A program made the position numbers and the translations under genes. This document shows, one piece after another, positions 26,987 through 40,349 of a stretch of 64,000 nucleotides of DNA; the stretch's first letter is position 1, and each line of letters opens with the position of its first letter. The stretch comes from Streptomyces sp. NBC_01276 (lineage in GTDB: Bacteria; Actinomycetota; Actinomycetes; Streptomycetales; Streptomycetaceae). The notes under the pieces were generated by a model. The model had not been told where the DNA came from, made no database searches, and saw nothing but the letters and a program-made list of their open reading frames with translations. The stretch covers positions 5,516,501-5,580,500 of the forward strand of contig NZ_CP108442.1 of the NCBI RefSeq assembly GCF_041435355.1, read 5' to 3'.

Positions 26987-27028
26987 GGGAGCCGGGCCCA
27001 CAGTAGATCACGGTAGGGGTGACGGATT

Positions 27029-28390
27029 GTGGAGCCAGCAAGCGGCGCTGAGACGGCCGACGTGGCCGGCGACGCCGCCGAGGTGCTCGACCGCCCGCTG
27101 CCGGAGGGCGTGCGGCGCCGGGTCGTCGCGCTCGTCTCGGACGCCTTCGGCGGACTGACGGTCGCGGACCTCCCGGCGCAGCTGCGGCAGTACGCCCGGT
27201 TCACCCCGACCCGCCGCGCCAAGTTCGCGGGCAACGCCATGGCCGCCGCGGTGGAGACGGACGGGGTCTTCCGCAGCCGGGTCGCGGAGAAGCTGCGCGA
27301 GGCGCAGCCGGAGCTGGCCGGGGCGCTGGACGGCGGGGCCCCGCCCGCGGCCGCGGATCCGCTGGACGTGGCGGCCGCGGCGTACGTGCTGCGTCCGGCC
27401 GGCTGGGTCAAGCTGGTGGCCGCCGCGGGCGAGGAGGCCCAGCGCGCCGACGCCGAGCGGGTCGATGACGAGACCCGCCGGGAGCTGGAGCGGCTGCGCG
27501 CGGAGCTGGCCCAGGCGCGGGAGCACCAGCGCGCCGGGGGCGACCAGGTGAGGGCCGAACTGGACTCCGCGCGCAAGGAAGCGGAATCGCTTCAGCGCAA
27601 GCTGCGCAGTGCCCTGAGCGATGTGAAGAGGGGCGAGGCGGCCCTGCGCAAGGTGACCGCCGAGGTCGACGGGATCCGTGCCGAGGCGGCCGTGCAGGTG
27701 GCCGCCGCCGAGAGCGAGTCCCGGCGCCTGAAGTCCCGGCTCGCGGAGGTGGAGTCCTCGCTGGAGACCTCGCGGCGGGCCACCCGCGAGGGGCGCAGCA
27801 TCGAGGACATGCGGCTGCGGCTGCTGCTGGACACCGTGCTGGACGCGGCGGCGGGCCTGCGCCGCGAGCTGGCGCTGCCGCCGGTCTCGACGCGTCCGGC
27901 CGACACCGTGGACGCGGTCGAGCCGGGCCGGATGACCCCGAAGGACATCGCGGCGCGGGCCCTGTCGGAGACCGATCCGGCGCTGCTGGACCAGCTGTTG
28001 GCGCTGCCCCAGGCGCATCTGGTGGTCGACGGCTACAACGTGACCAAGACCGGCTATCCGACGATGCCCCTGGAGAAGCAGCGGCTGCGGCTGCTGGGCG
28101 GGCTGTCGATGCTGGCCGCGCAGACGGGCGCCGAGATGACCTGCGTCTTCGACGGGGCGGAGCTGGCGGCCCCGGTGCTGCTCGCGCCGCCGCGCGGGGT
28201 GCGGGTGCTGTTCTCCAAGGCCGGGGTGACGGCCGACGAGCTGATCCGCCAGCTGGTGCGGGCCGAGCCGCCCGGCCGGCCGGTGGTCGTGGTCTCCACG
28301 GACCGCGAGGTGGCCGACGGCGTCGCGAAGGCGGGGGCCCGGCCGGTGACCTCGGCGCTGCTGCTGAAGCGGCTGTCGAGGGTTTCGTAG
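27029..28390 (+). CDS. NYN-domain (PIN-like) putative ribonuclease
   Basis: A 453-residue protein in three parts: a basic helical N-terminal domain (about 20-145), a long coiled coil (about 150-260), and a C-terminal NYN domain beginning LVVDGYNVTKTGYP near 330. Acidic residues of the metal site are visible in VVDGYN, CVFDGAE and VVVSTDREVADG. The domain resembles YacP/Rae1-type ribosome-associated nucleases. The coiled coil suggests oligomerisation. GTG 27029 has AGGGG about 10 nt upstream. It likely forms an operon with the zinc-ribbon gene. Confidence 0.85.
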   Translation: MEPASGAETADVAGDAAEVLDRPLPEGVRRRVVALVSDAFGGLTVADLPAQLRQYARFTPTRRAKFAGNAMAAAVETDGVFRSRVAEKLREAQPELAGALDGGAPPAAADPLDVAAAAYVLRPAGWVKLVAAAGEEAQRADAERVDDETRRELERLRAELAQAREHQRAGGDQVRAELDSARKEAESLQRKLRSALSDVKRGEAALRKVTAEVDGIRAEAAVQVAAAESESRRLKSRLAEVESSLETSRRATREGRSIEDMRLRLLLDTVLDAAAGLRRELALPPVSTRPADTVDAVEPGRMTPKDIAARALSETDPALLDQLLALPQAHLVVDGYNVTKTGYPTMPLEKQRLRLLGGLSMLAAQTGAEMTCVFDGAELAAPVLLAPPRGVRVLFSKAGVTADELIRQLVRAEPPGRPVVVVSTDREVADGVAKAGARPVTSALLLKRLSRVS

Positions 28391-28673
28391 TCGATGCCCC
28401 CTTGGTTCCTTTCGTAACCGCTGGGTGCAATGCCGGAATTGGCGGTGCGTGCGGGGGACGCACCGTCAACTCGCCGGTACGCAGCGTGCGCCGACGGTAA
28501 AGAAGCCGGTCGGGAAGCGGAATTTTTCGTACGGGGATTTGAACTCATCACGGGCGGGTCACTAGGGTCTGTTCAAACCTTCGTGCGGTCGTTCATCCAT
28601 TCGGGGTGCGGGCGGAGGTGCGCTGCCGAGTGCGACCCTCTTCGGTGGCTCCAGTCCGAAGGAGCTCACGTTC
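28391..28673. other. Upstream region of the NlpC/P60 gene
   Basis: These 283 bp hold a hairpin (28443-28450 with 28458-28465), likely the end of the NYN transcript, and a good promoter at 28539-28568. I looked for a c-di-AMP (ydaO-type) riboswitch, common upstream of such hydrolases, and did not recognise one. Confidence 0.5.
28539..28568 (+). promoter_or_regulatory. Promoter of the first NlpC/P60 gene
   Basis: TTGAAC (28539-28544), an 18-bp spacer, TAGGGT (28563-28568) is a good vegetative match, leaving a leader of about 100 nt. Confidence 0.55.
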
Positions 28674-29714
28674 GTGGCGTCCCACCGTCGACCGAAGCCG
28701 CCGACCCGCACCCGCGTGAGCGTCCTCACGGCACTGGCCACCGCGGCCGTCGCCCTCTCCTCCCAGTCGGCCACGGCCGCCCCGGACAAGCCGAACAAGG
28801 ACGAGGTCAAGGCCAAGGTCGACGCCCTCTACGAGGAGTCCGAGCAGGCGGGCGAGAACGCCAACGCGGCCAAGGACCGCCAGGACAAGCTGGAGAAGGA
28901 GATCGCCCAGCTCCAGGACCAGGTCGCACGCGGTCAGGACGAGCTCAACGGCCTGCGCAACGTCCTCGGTTCGATGGCGACCGCCCAGTACCGCGGCGGC
29001 GGCCTCGACCAGTCCGTGGAGCTGCTGCTGTCCGGCGACCCGGAGACCTACCTCGACAAGGCCTCCACGCTCCAGCAGCTGAGCGGCAAGCAGGTCGAGG
29101 CGATATCGAAGATCCAGGCCAAGCAGCGCATCCTCGCGCAGCAGCGCCAGGAGGCCTCCGGCAAGCTCGCCGACCTCGACGCCGTCCGCAAGGAACTGGC
29201 CGAGAAGAAGAAGACCGCCCAGGAGAAGCTCGCCGCCGCCCAGGCCCAGCTCAACTCGCTCACCGCCGAGGAACGCGGCCAGCTGAAGAACGAGGAGGCC
29301 AAGGCGGGCGAGGACGCCGCCAAGGCCGCCGGAGGGGGCGCCAAGCCCGGTGCGGTGAAGGGTTCCGGGCGGGCCGCGGCCGCCCTCGCCGCAGCGGTGA
29401 CCCAGGAGGGCAAGGGCTACAACCTGGGCTCCACCGGCATGGCGTACTGGGACTGCTCCAGCCTGGCGCAGTGGGCCTACGGGCAGGCCGGCGTCCAGAT
29501 CAGCCGCACCACCTTCACCCAGATCAACGACGGCACGCGCATCGGCATGAGCGAACTCCAGCCCGGAGACCTGGTCTTCTTCTACGACGACCTGCACCAC
29601 GTCGGCCTCTACGCGGGCAACGGCCAGGTCTTCCACGCCGCCAACCCCAGGAGCGGCGTCCGGTACGAGGCCATGAAGAACATGCCCTTCCAGTTCGGCG
29701 TCCGCGTCGGCTGA
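28674..29714 (+). CDS. NlpC/P60 peptidoglycan hydrolase, SagA/RipA-like
   Basis: A 346-residue secreted enzyme that cleaves peptidoglycan stem peptides. A signal peptide (1-36, ending SATAA) is followed by two long coiled-coil helices (about 42-105 and 125-210), a linker, and the NlpC/P60 domain (235-346). The catalytic pair is C261 and H309. The nucleophile context is WDCSSLAQ instead of the common FDCSGL, so a Ser replaces the conserved Gly. The coiled coil resembles autoinhibitory or FtsEX-binding regions of PcsB/RipC. GTG 28674 has GAAGGAG upstream. A paralogue follows at 29961. Confidence 0.92.
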   Translation: MASHRRPKPPTRTRVSVLTALATAAVALSSQSATAAPDKPNKDEVKAKVDALYEESEQAGENANAAKDRQDKLEKEIAQLQDQVARGQDELNGLRNVLGSMATAQYRGGGLDQSVELLLSGDPETYLDKASTLQQLSGKQVEAISKIQAKQRILAQQRQEASGKLADLDAVRKELAEKKKTAQEKLAAAQAQLNSLTAEERGQLKNEEAKAGEDAAKAAGGGAKPGAVKGSGRAAAALAAAVTQEGKGYNLGSTGMAYWDCSSLAQWAYGQAGVQISRTTFTQINDGTRIGMSELQPGDLVFFYDDLHHVGLYAGNGQVFHAANPRSGVRYEAMKNMPFQFGVRVG

Positions 29715-29721
29715 TCCCGTC

Positions 29722-29739
29722 CTCCCCGGCTCCGGGGAG
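29722..29739 (+). terminator. Hairpin after the first NlpC/P60 gene
   Basis: An 8-bp stem (29722-29729 with 29732-29739). A second hairpin with a 12-bp stem including one wobble (29792-29803 with 29816-29827) lies further downstream. Confidence 0.5.
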
Positions 29740-29852
29740 ACGCGCCGTACACCGCCCATCCGGGCGAATTACGCGGACCCGCCCTGACCTCACGCCCCAT
29801 CGGTGACCTGCGTCTCCGGTGGGGCGTCACCGTGCGTGCCCGCCGGAGGTCG

Positions 29853-29882
29853 TTGGTCGGCGTGTGGTGGCGCCGCTACTGT
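29853..29882 (+). promoter_or_regulatory. Candidate promoter of the second NlpC/P60 gene
   Basis: TTGGTC (29853-29858), 18 bp, TACTGT (29877-29882), about 70 nt before the start codon. Confidence 0.4.
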
Positions 29883-29960
29883 CTGCCAGCGCGGAGCCCG
29901 GCACTCGGCCGTCCACGGGGGGCGGACCCGGCCCCGCGCAGCGCAAGGGAGCGGTTCCAC

Positions 29961-31013
29961 GTGGCGTCCCATCGCCGGACCGGGCTCAGCGGCCTGGACC
30001 GGAGCACCAAAGTCACCGTCTTCGCCGCCGCGGCGGCCACCGCCGCGGTGGCCCTGGCGGGCGCGTCCGCGCAGGCGGCCCCCGGGCTCCCGCACGACCC
30101 CTCCACCGGTTCCCGCGCCCAGGTCGACCGGCTCTTCGAGGAGGCCGAGCAGGCCACCGAGAAGTTCAACTCGGCCGGTGAGAAGGCCGACGCGCTGCGC
30201 GCCGAGATCAGCCGGGCCCAGGACGCGGTGGCCCGCGGCCAGGACCGCATCAACACCATGCGCGGGGTCCTCGGCGCCTTCGCCGGAGCCCAGTACCGCT
30301 CCGGCGGCCTCGACCCCACCGTCGAGCTGATGCTGTCCGACGACCCCGGGGACTACCTCGACAAGTCCGCCGTCCTCAACCGGTTGAGCGGCCGCCAGGC
30401 CCGCCGGCTCGGCGAACTGCGCGAGGAACAGCGCCGGATCGGCCAGCAGCGCCAGGAGGCCTCCCGCAAGCTCGCCGAACTGGAGGCCCTGCGCACCGAG
30501 GTGGCCGCCCAGAAGCGCTCCGTCACGGCCAAGCTCGCCGCCGCCCGGCAGCTGCTCAACGCGATGCCCTCGGCGGAGCGGGCCGACTACGAGCGGGCCT
30601 CGCGCTCGGGCGGCCGCGCCGACGTGCTGCCGGACCTGTCCTTCGACGACGGCGGCGGCCGGCCCTCCGGCCGGGCGATGACCGCCGTGATGGCGGCCCG
30701 CGCGGCCGTCGGCAAGCCCTACGTGTGGGGCTCCACCGGCCCCTCCGGCTTCGACTGCTCCGGGCTGATGGTGTGGTCGTACCGCCAGGCGGGCGTCTCG
30801 CTGCCCCGGACCTCGCAGGCGCAGCGGTACGCGGGCCGGCGGGTGCCGCTCTCGCAGGCCCGGCCCGGGGACCTGGTGACCTACCGCTCCGACGCCAGCC
30901 ACGTCGCCATGTACGTCGGCAACGGCCAGGTGGTGCACGCCCCCTATCCGGGTGCGCGGGTGCGCTACGACCCCGTCGGGATGATGCCGGTGTCCTCGGT
31001 GACCCGCCCCTGA
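29961..31013 (+). CDS. NlpC/P60 peptidoglycan hydrolase, second copy
   Basis: A 350-residue paralogue of the preceding gene product with the same plan: signal peptide (to about residue 40, AQAA), coiled coils (about 52-115 and 135-215), an NlpC/P60 domain from about 240. Here the nucleophile context is the canonical FDCSGL (C266), with H314. The start is GTG 29961 with AAGGGAG 9 nt upstream; the frame runs further 5' but without signal-like sequence. The two copies share VARGQD, AQYRSGGLD/AQYRGGGLD and QRQEAS.KLA blocks, so they arose by tandem duplication. Confidence 0.92.
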   Translation: MASHRRTGLSGLDRSTKVTVFAAAAATAAVALAGASAQAAPGLPHDPSTGSRAQVDRLFEEAEQATEKFNSAGEKADALRAEISRAQDAVARGQDRINTMRGVLGAFAGAQYRSGGLDPTVELMLSDDPGDYLDKSAVLNRLSGRQARRLGELREEQRRIGQQRQEASRKLAELEALRTEVAAQKRSVTAKLAAARQLLNAMPSAERADYERASRSGGRADVLPDLSFDDGGGRPSGRAMTAVMAARAAVGKPYVWGSTGPSGFDCSGLMVWSYRQAGVSLPRTSQAQRYAGRRVPLSQARPGDLVTYRSDASHVAMYVGNGQVVHAPYPGARVRYDPVGMMPVSSVTRP

Positions 31014-31038
31014 GGCGGACCGTGCGTACGATCGGCTG

Positions 31039-32193
31039 ATGATTCCGGTCCGCCGATCCCCGCGCGTGCTGCCGCGCGCGCTGCCGCTCCTGCTGTGCCC
31101 GCTGCTCTGCCTGCCGGTGGCCGGGTGCGCGCGGCCGGCGGCCCGCACCCCCGCGGCGGCCGGGACCACGGCGGAGGCCGGGATCCGGGAGGCCGTGGCC
31201 GCCTGGTCGCGCCGGCCGCCCGAGCGGCTCGCCGGGATCCCGCTGGAGGGCTGGTCCTACGAGGTCACCTCCGTCCGGCCGGACGGCGCACGGGCCCTGG
31301 TACGGGCCGAGCTGCGCTACCGGCTCACCGGCTACGACGCCGCCCCCGCCGGGTCGGCCCGCGAGGTGGAGCTGACGCGGGAGGGCGCCGCCTGGCGGGT
31401 CACCGCCGACCGGCCCGCCCCCGGAGCCCCTCCCCAGCTGTGGGACCAGGGCCCGGTGACGGTGGTCCGGGGCGAGCACTCCCTGGTGCTCGGCGTGGGC
31501 CAGGACCCGGCGACGCTGACCGGGATCGCCGGGGAGGCCGACCGGGCGGTGCCCGCTGTGAGCGCGGCCTGGCCGCGCGACTGGGCACGGCGGGCCGTGG
31601 TGCTGGTCCCCGCCTCCCTGGACGCGATGGCCGCGCTGCTGGGCCGGCCGGCCGACGCGTACCGGGGCATGGGCGCCGTCACCACCGGCCGGGTGGGCGC
31701 CGCGCCGGCCCCCGCCGACCGGGTCGTGATCAACCCCTCCGGGTACGCGGAGCTCAGCGCGGCCGGCCGGAGCGTGGTCCTGACCCACGAGGTCACCCAC
31801 GTCGCGACCCGCTCCGCCACCTCCGCCTCGACCCCGCAGTGGCTCTCCGAGGGCTTCGCCGACTGGGTCGCCTACCGGGGCACCCCCGCCACCCCGGCCG
31901 AGGCGGCGCCCGCGCTGGGCCGGGCCGTACGGGCCGGCGAGCTGCCGCCCGCGCTCCCCTCCGACGCCGCGTTCGCCTTCGGCGGGGACGCGCAGGCCAT
32001 GGCGCGGGCCTACGAGGGCGCCTGGCTCGCCTGCCGGCTCGTCGCCGAGCGGTGGGGCGAGGCGGCGCTCGTACGGCTCTACGGGGACGCGGGCCGCGAA
32101 CCCCTGCCCACCGCCCTGGGCGGGGCATTGGGAACGGACCTGCCCGGACTGACGCGGGCCTGGCAGGAGGCCCTGCGGCACGAGCTCGGCTGA
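31039..32193 (+). CDS. Lipoprotein zinc metallopeptidase (gluzincin, MA clan)
   Basis: A 384-residue exported lipoprotein with lipobox LPVAGC (C30). The zinc motif HEVTH is at 250-254 and the third ligand is probably E271 in WLSEGFADW, the spacing of M1/M4-type gluzincins. The N-terminal half (about 45-200) has an NTF2-like or inhibitory look. TACGAT (31027-31032) lies 6 nt before the ATG, so it may be leaderless. It follows the NlpC gene by 25 bp and precedes the mannosyltransferase by 23 bp. A cell-envelope role is likely but the substrate is unknown. Confidence 0.8.
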   Translation: MIPVRRSPRVLPRALPLLLCPLLCLPVAGCARPAARTPAAAGTTAEAGIREAVAAWSRRPPERLAGIPLEGWSYEVTSVRPDGARALVRAELRYRLTGYDAAPAGSAREVELTREGAAWRVTADRPAPGAPPQLWDQGPVTVVRGEHSLVLGVGQDPATLTGIAGEADRAVPAVSAAWPRDWARRAVVLVPASLDAMAALLGRPADAYRGMGAVTTGRVGAAPAPADRVVINPSGYAELSAAGRSVVLTHEVTHVATRSATSASTPQWLSEGFADWVAYRGTPATPAEAAPALGRAVRAGELPPALPSDAAFAFGGDAQAMARAYEGAWLACRLVAERWGEAALVRLYGDAGREPLPTALGGALGTDLPGLTRAWQEALRHELG

Positions 32194-32216
32194 CGTCGTC
32201 CGGTACGTTGGCAGCG

Positions 32217-35088
<2,872 letters not shown>

Positions 35089-35112
35089 CCACGTCCCGGC
35101 CGGCAGTGGCGC

Positions 35113-36909
<1,797 letters not shown>

Positions 36910-37173
36910 GACTGCTGCTCCTCTGGGCGCCATCGCCACCGTGTGGACCGACCGGACGTTACCCACCGGTAGTGGGTTCCGGATAGAGGGAACCGGCCAG
37001 ATGTTCCGTGCGTCACATTCTGTACATCGCCCTACATTGCCCAGACACCGCCAGGCCCGGAACCGCCGTGACGACAGTAGTCGACGCGGTTCGAGACTCG
37101 GAAGTAACCGCAGGTCCGGCCGCCTGCGGGGCACCCTCTACCGGGCCGGGCCCGCCGCCCCTAGGGTGGCGGC

Positions 37174-37956
37174 ATGGGTGGCACGAAGAGTCGTACGCGG
37201 GTCCACGTCGTCAGCGACGTCCACGGCAACACCGAGGCCCTGGCCCGGGCCGGCGAGGGCGCCGACGCGCTCATCTGCCTCGGTGACCTGGTGCTGTTCC
37301 TCGACTACGCCGACCACTCGCGCGGCATTTTCCCCGACCTCTTCGGCGTCGAGAACGCCCACCGGATCGTCGCCCTGCGCACCGCGAAGCGGTTCGCGGA
37401 GGCGAGGGAATTCGGCCGAAGCCTGTGGGACGGGCTGGACAGGGAGCGGCTGATCGAGGAAGCGGTACGCCGCCAGTACGCGCGGATGTTCGCCGCCTTC
37501 CCCAGTCCCACGTACGCCACCTACGGCAATGTCGACATGCCGGGTCTGTGGCCCGAGTACGCCGGACCCGGTACCACCGTGCTCGACGGGCAGCGCGTGG
37601 AGATCGGCGGCCGCGTCTTCGGCTTCGTCGGCGGGGGCCTGCCCACGCCGATGCGCACGCCCTACGAGATCGACGAGGACGAGTACGCCGCCAAGGTGGA
37701 GGCTCTCGGCGAGGTGGACGTGCTGTGCTCGCACATCCCGCCGGAGGTTCCCGAGCTCTGTTACGACACCGTCGCGCGCCGCTTCGAGCGGGGCAGCGAG
37801 GCCCTGCTGGCGGCCATCAGGCGGACCCGGCCGCGCTACGCGCTGTTCGGGCACGTCCACCAGCCGCTGGCGCGACGGGCCCGGATCGGCGGCACCGAGT
37901 GCGTCAACGTCGGCCACTTCGCGGCCACCGGGCGGCCGTGGGCCCTGGAGTGGTGA
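37174..37956 (+). CDS. Calcineurin-like metallophosphoesterase
   Basis: A 260-residue protein with the dinuclear-metal motifs in order: SDVHGN (about 14-19), GDLVL, YGNVDMPG, SHIPPEVPE and GHVHQP. The class includes nucleases, nucleotidases and cyclic phosphodiesterases, and the substrate cannot be assigned. TAGGGT (37162-37167) lies 6 nt before the ATG, so a leaderless message is likely. It is divergent from the acyl-CoA ligase. The 264 bp between them hold this -10 element and nothing else I can name. Confidence 0.87.
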   Translation: MGGTKSRTRVHVVSDVHGNTEALARAGEGADALICLGDLVLFLDYADHSRGIFPDLFGVENAHRIVALRTAKRFAEAREFGRSLWDGLDRERLIEEAVRRQYARMFAAFPSPTYATYGNVDMPGLWPEYAGPGTTVLDGQRVEIGGRVFGFVGGGLPTPMRTPYEIDEDEYAAKVEALGEVDVLCSHIPPEVPELCYDTVARRFERGSEALLAAIRRTRPRYALFGHVHQPLARRARIGGTECVNVGHFAATGRPWALEW

Positions 37957-38056
37957 GAGGTGCTGGAGTGGCGGGACCCGCACGCGCGGTAGCCTTCACG
38001 CGGCGGCCGGGGGCCGCCCGCACACTTGTCGAACACTCCCCGGAGGAGCGACCGCG

Positions 38057-38500
38057 ATGGCGGAACACACCAGCTCTAGCATCACGATCGAGGCCGCACC
38101 GGCCGACGTCATGGCCGTGATCGCCGACTTCGCCCGCTACCCCGAGTGGACCGGCGAGGTGAAGGAGGCCGAGGTACTGGCCACCGACGCCGAGGGCCGC
38201 GCCGCGAAGGTCCGGCTGCTGCTGGACGCGGGCGCGATCAAGGACGACCACACCCTCGCCTACAGCTGGAAGGGCGCGGACGAGGTCAGCTGGACCCTGG
38301 ACAAGTCCCAGATGCTGCGGCAGCTGGACGGCTCCTACCGGCTGGCGGCCCTGGAGGGCGGACGCACGGAGGTCACGTACCAGCTGACCGTGGACGTCAA
38401 GATCCCGATGCTGGGCATGATCAAGCGCAAGGCCGAGAAGGTCATCATCGACCGGGCGCTGGCCGGCCTGAAGAAGCGGGTCGAGGCCACCTCCTCCTGA
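38057..38500 (+). CDS. SRPBCC (START-like) lipid-binding protein
   Basis: A 147-residue helix-grip fold protein of the polyketide cyclase/dehydrase family. SSSITIEAAPADVMAVIADFARYPEWTGEVKEAEVL is the typical opening, and the long C-terminal helix (KRKAEKVIIDRALAGLKKRVEA) closes it. These proteins bind hydrophobic ligands. GGAGGAG precedes the ATG. It is followed 77 bp on by an ArsA-like ATPase and a DUF5304 protein, an arrangement I recall as conserved upstream of glkA in Streptomyces. Confidence 0.85.
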   Translation: MAEHTSSSITIEAAPADVMAVIADFARYPEWTGEVKEAEVLATDAEGRAAKVRLLLDAGAIKDDHTLAYSWKGADEVSWTLDKSQMLRQLDGSYRLAALEGGRTEVTYQLTVDVKIPMLGMIKRKAEKVIIDRALAGLKKRVEATSS

Positions 38501-38511
38501 CGGACCCCGCC

Positions 38512-38539
38512 CCGGACGCGTCGCGCACGGCGCGTCCGG
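38512..38539 (+). terminator. Hairpin between the SRPBCC and ArsA-like genes
   Basis: CCGGACGCG (38512-38520) pairs with CGCGTCCGG (38531-38539) over a 10-nt loop. A further direct copy of CCGGACGCG is at 38542-38550, so alternative pairings exist and it may attenuate instead of fully terminating. Confidence 0.4.
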
Positions 38540-38577
38540 ACCCGGACGCGTCCAGAACGAGGAAGGCCCCGCACCAC

Positions 38578-39726
38578 ATGCCGCAGACCCTGCTGATCAC
38601 CGGGCCCGGTGGGGCCGGGCGGACCACCGTCGCCGCCGCCACCGCGCTCGCCGCGGTACGCGGCGGACGGCGGGTGTCGCTGCTGTCCGCCGAGGACCCC
38701 CTCCGCGGGGCCCCCGCCCCCGAGGGGCTCCGCCTCGCCCGGATCGACTCCGGCGCGGAGTTCCGGACCGAGCTGGCCGCCCTCCAGGACCGCGGCGCCG
38801 CCTTCATCGGCATGCTCGGCGGCCGCCCGCTCGGCACCGAGGAGATCACCGAACTGCCCGGCGCCGAGCAGTTCTCCCTGCTCCGCGCCCTGCGCCGGGC
38901 GGCCTGCGCCCCCGACACCGATCTCGTCGTCGTGGACATGCCCCCGCTGCACCAGGCGCTGACCACCCTCGCCCTCCCCGCCCAGCTGCGCCGCTACCTC
39001 GCCCGGCTGCTCCCCGCCGAACGGCAGGCGGCCCGCGCGCTGCGCCCCGTACTGGCCCAGCTCGCCGGGGTGCCGCAGCCCGCGCAGTGGCTCTACGAGG
39101 CCGCCGCCCGCTGGGACGAGGAGCTGGCCGCCGTCCAGGCCGTCGTGGAGGCCCGCACCACCGCCGTCCGGCTGGTCGCCGAACCCGGACCCGCCGCCGG
39201 CGCCGCACTGCGCACCGGGGTGCTCGGCCTCGCCCTGCACGAGCTGCGCGTCCACGACCTCGTCGCCAACCGGCTCGTGCCCCGGGACTCCGCCGATCCC
39301 TGGGTGGCCGGGATCGCGGCGGCGCAGCGGTCCTTCCTGGACGACTGGGAGCGGGTGGTGCCCGTCGTCGGGGCGGCGCACCTGGGCCGTGACCCGTGGG
39401 GCCCCGACGGCCTGGCCCCCCTCGCCTCCGCCGACGGCATGGCCCCGGCCCCCGGGACCGGTGACGGGGCGGGCTGGAGCGTCGAGGACCGGCTCGCCGA
39501 GGACGGGATCCTCGTATGGGCGGTCCCGCTGCCCCGGGCCCGCAAGGACGAGCTGGACCTCGTCCGGCGCGGGGACGAGCTGCTGCTCGCGGTGGGCCCG
39601 TACCGCAGGATCGTTCCGCTGCCCTCGGCCCTGCGCCGCTGCACCGTCTCCGGCGCCGCCCTCGACGACGGCGTCCTGCGCGTCCGCTTCACCCCCGACC
39701 CGCAGCTGTGGCCCCGCGCGCGCTGA
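38578..39726 (+). CDS. ArsA/Get3-like protein with a degenerate P-loop
   Basis: The 382-residue protein has the shape of an ArsA-type deviant-Walker ATPase: an N-terminal loop (9-17), LVVVDMPPLHQALTTLALP as switch II/Walker B, and a C-terminal beta domain with RRIVPLPSALRRC. The P-loop reads GPGGAGRTT, where family members have GKGGVGKTT, so the signature lysine is Pro and the P-loop lysine is Arg15. Nucleotide hydrolysis is doubtful. The ATG at 38578 has GAGGAAGG about 12 nt upstream. It lies between a lipid-binding-fold gene and DUF5304. Confidence 0.75.
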   Translation: MPQTLLITGPGGAGRTTVAAATALAAVRGGRRVSLLSAEDPLRGAPAPEGLRLARIDSGAEFRTELAALQDRGAAFIGMLGGRPLGTEEITELPGAEQFSLLRALRRAACAPDTDLVVVDMPPLHQALTTLALPAQLRRYLARLLPAERQAARALRPVLAQLAGVPQPAQWLYEAAARWDEELAAVQAVVEARTTAVRLVAEPGPAAGAALRTGVLGLALHELRVHDLVANRLVPRDSADPWVAGIAAAQRSFLDDWERVVPVVGAAHLGRDPWGPDGLAPLASADGMAPAPGTGDGAGWSVEDRLAEDGILVWAVPLPRARKDELDLVRRGDELLLAVGPYRRIVPLPSALRRCTVSGAALDDGVLRVRFTPDPQLWPRAR

Positions 39727-39799
39727 GACCCGTACCACCGTTCGGGTACCGTCGGAAGTAGCCAGTACCGCACGTTCCGCCGCCGCAGGAGAGTCCGCC

Positions 39800-40288
39800 A
39801 TGAGCGAGGCCACCGACCGCCCCACCGACGACGCCTGGGCGCAGGCCTGTGCCGAGGACCTCGCCGCCGAGCAGGAGCGCCGTCGCGCGGAGCGGGAGGG
39901 CGCGGGGGCCGGGCGGGGCAGTGGCACCGGGACGGCCGCCGAGGAGCTGTTCAAGCTGTTCGAGGCCGTCGCCGACAAGGTCTCCTCCCTGGACAACCCG
40001 CTCCTCGGCGCCGCCGCCCAGGGTGCCGTGCGCCAGTTCGTCAACCAGGCGAAGACCGCCGCCAAGCCCGTCGTCGAGCGCAACCCCGAGGTCTTCGGCC
40101 ACCTAGCGGCGGCCGGATCCGAGCTGCTCGCCGCCTACCGCTCGGCGGTCGAGGGCCACGAGCGCCGCTGGACCCACGACCGGCCGCCCGCCCCGCGGGG
40201 GCCCGCCGCAGGGGACGGCGGGGGCGACGGCCGGGGCGACGACGAGGGCCCCGATCCCGGCCCGGCCGAGCGGATCGATCTCGACTGA
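39800..40288 (+). CDS. DUF5304 family protein
   Basis: A 162-residue, mostly helical, acidic protein with an AAEELFKLFEAVADKVSSLDNPLL core and a disordered Gly/Asp-rich tail. No catalytic motif or membrane helix is seen. GGAGAG lies 8 nt before the ATG. It is between the ArsA-like gene and glkA, 61 bp upstream of the latter. Its function is unknown; the constant neighbourhood with glkA is recalled, not tested. Confidence 0.7.
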   Translation: MSEATDRPTDDAWAQACAEDLAAEQERRRAEREGAGAGRGSGTGTAAEELFKLFEAVADKVSSLDNPLLGAAAQGAVRQFVNQAKTAAKPVVERNPEVFGHLAAAGSELLAAYRSAVEGHERRWTHDRPPAPRGPAAGDGGGDGRGDDEGPDPGPAERIDLD

Positions 40289-40349
40289 TCCTCCGCCGGC
40301 CCCGTGTACGGTTGGCCGTGGCGGGGTTTGACCGGAAACCGAGGGACTA

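Noticed and set aside
28391..28673. c-di-AMP riboswitch upstream of the NlpC/P60 gene
   Set aside because: Such elements are common before these hydrolases, but I could not find the conserved core; only a small hairpin and a normal promoter are visible.
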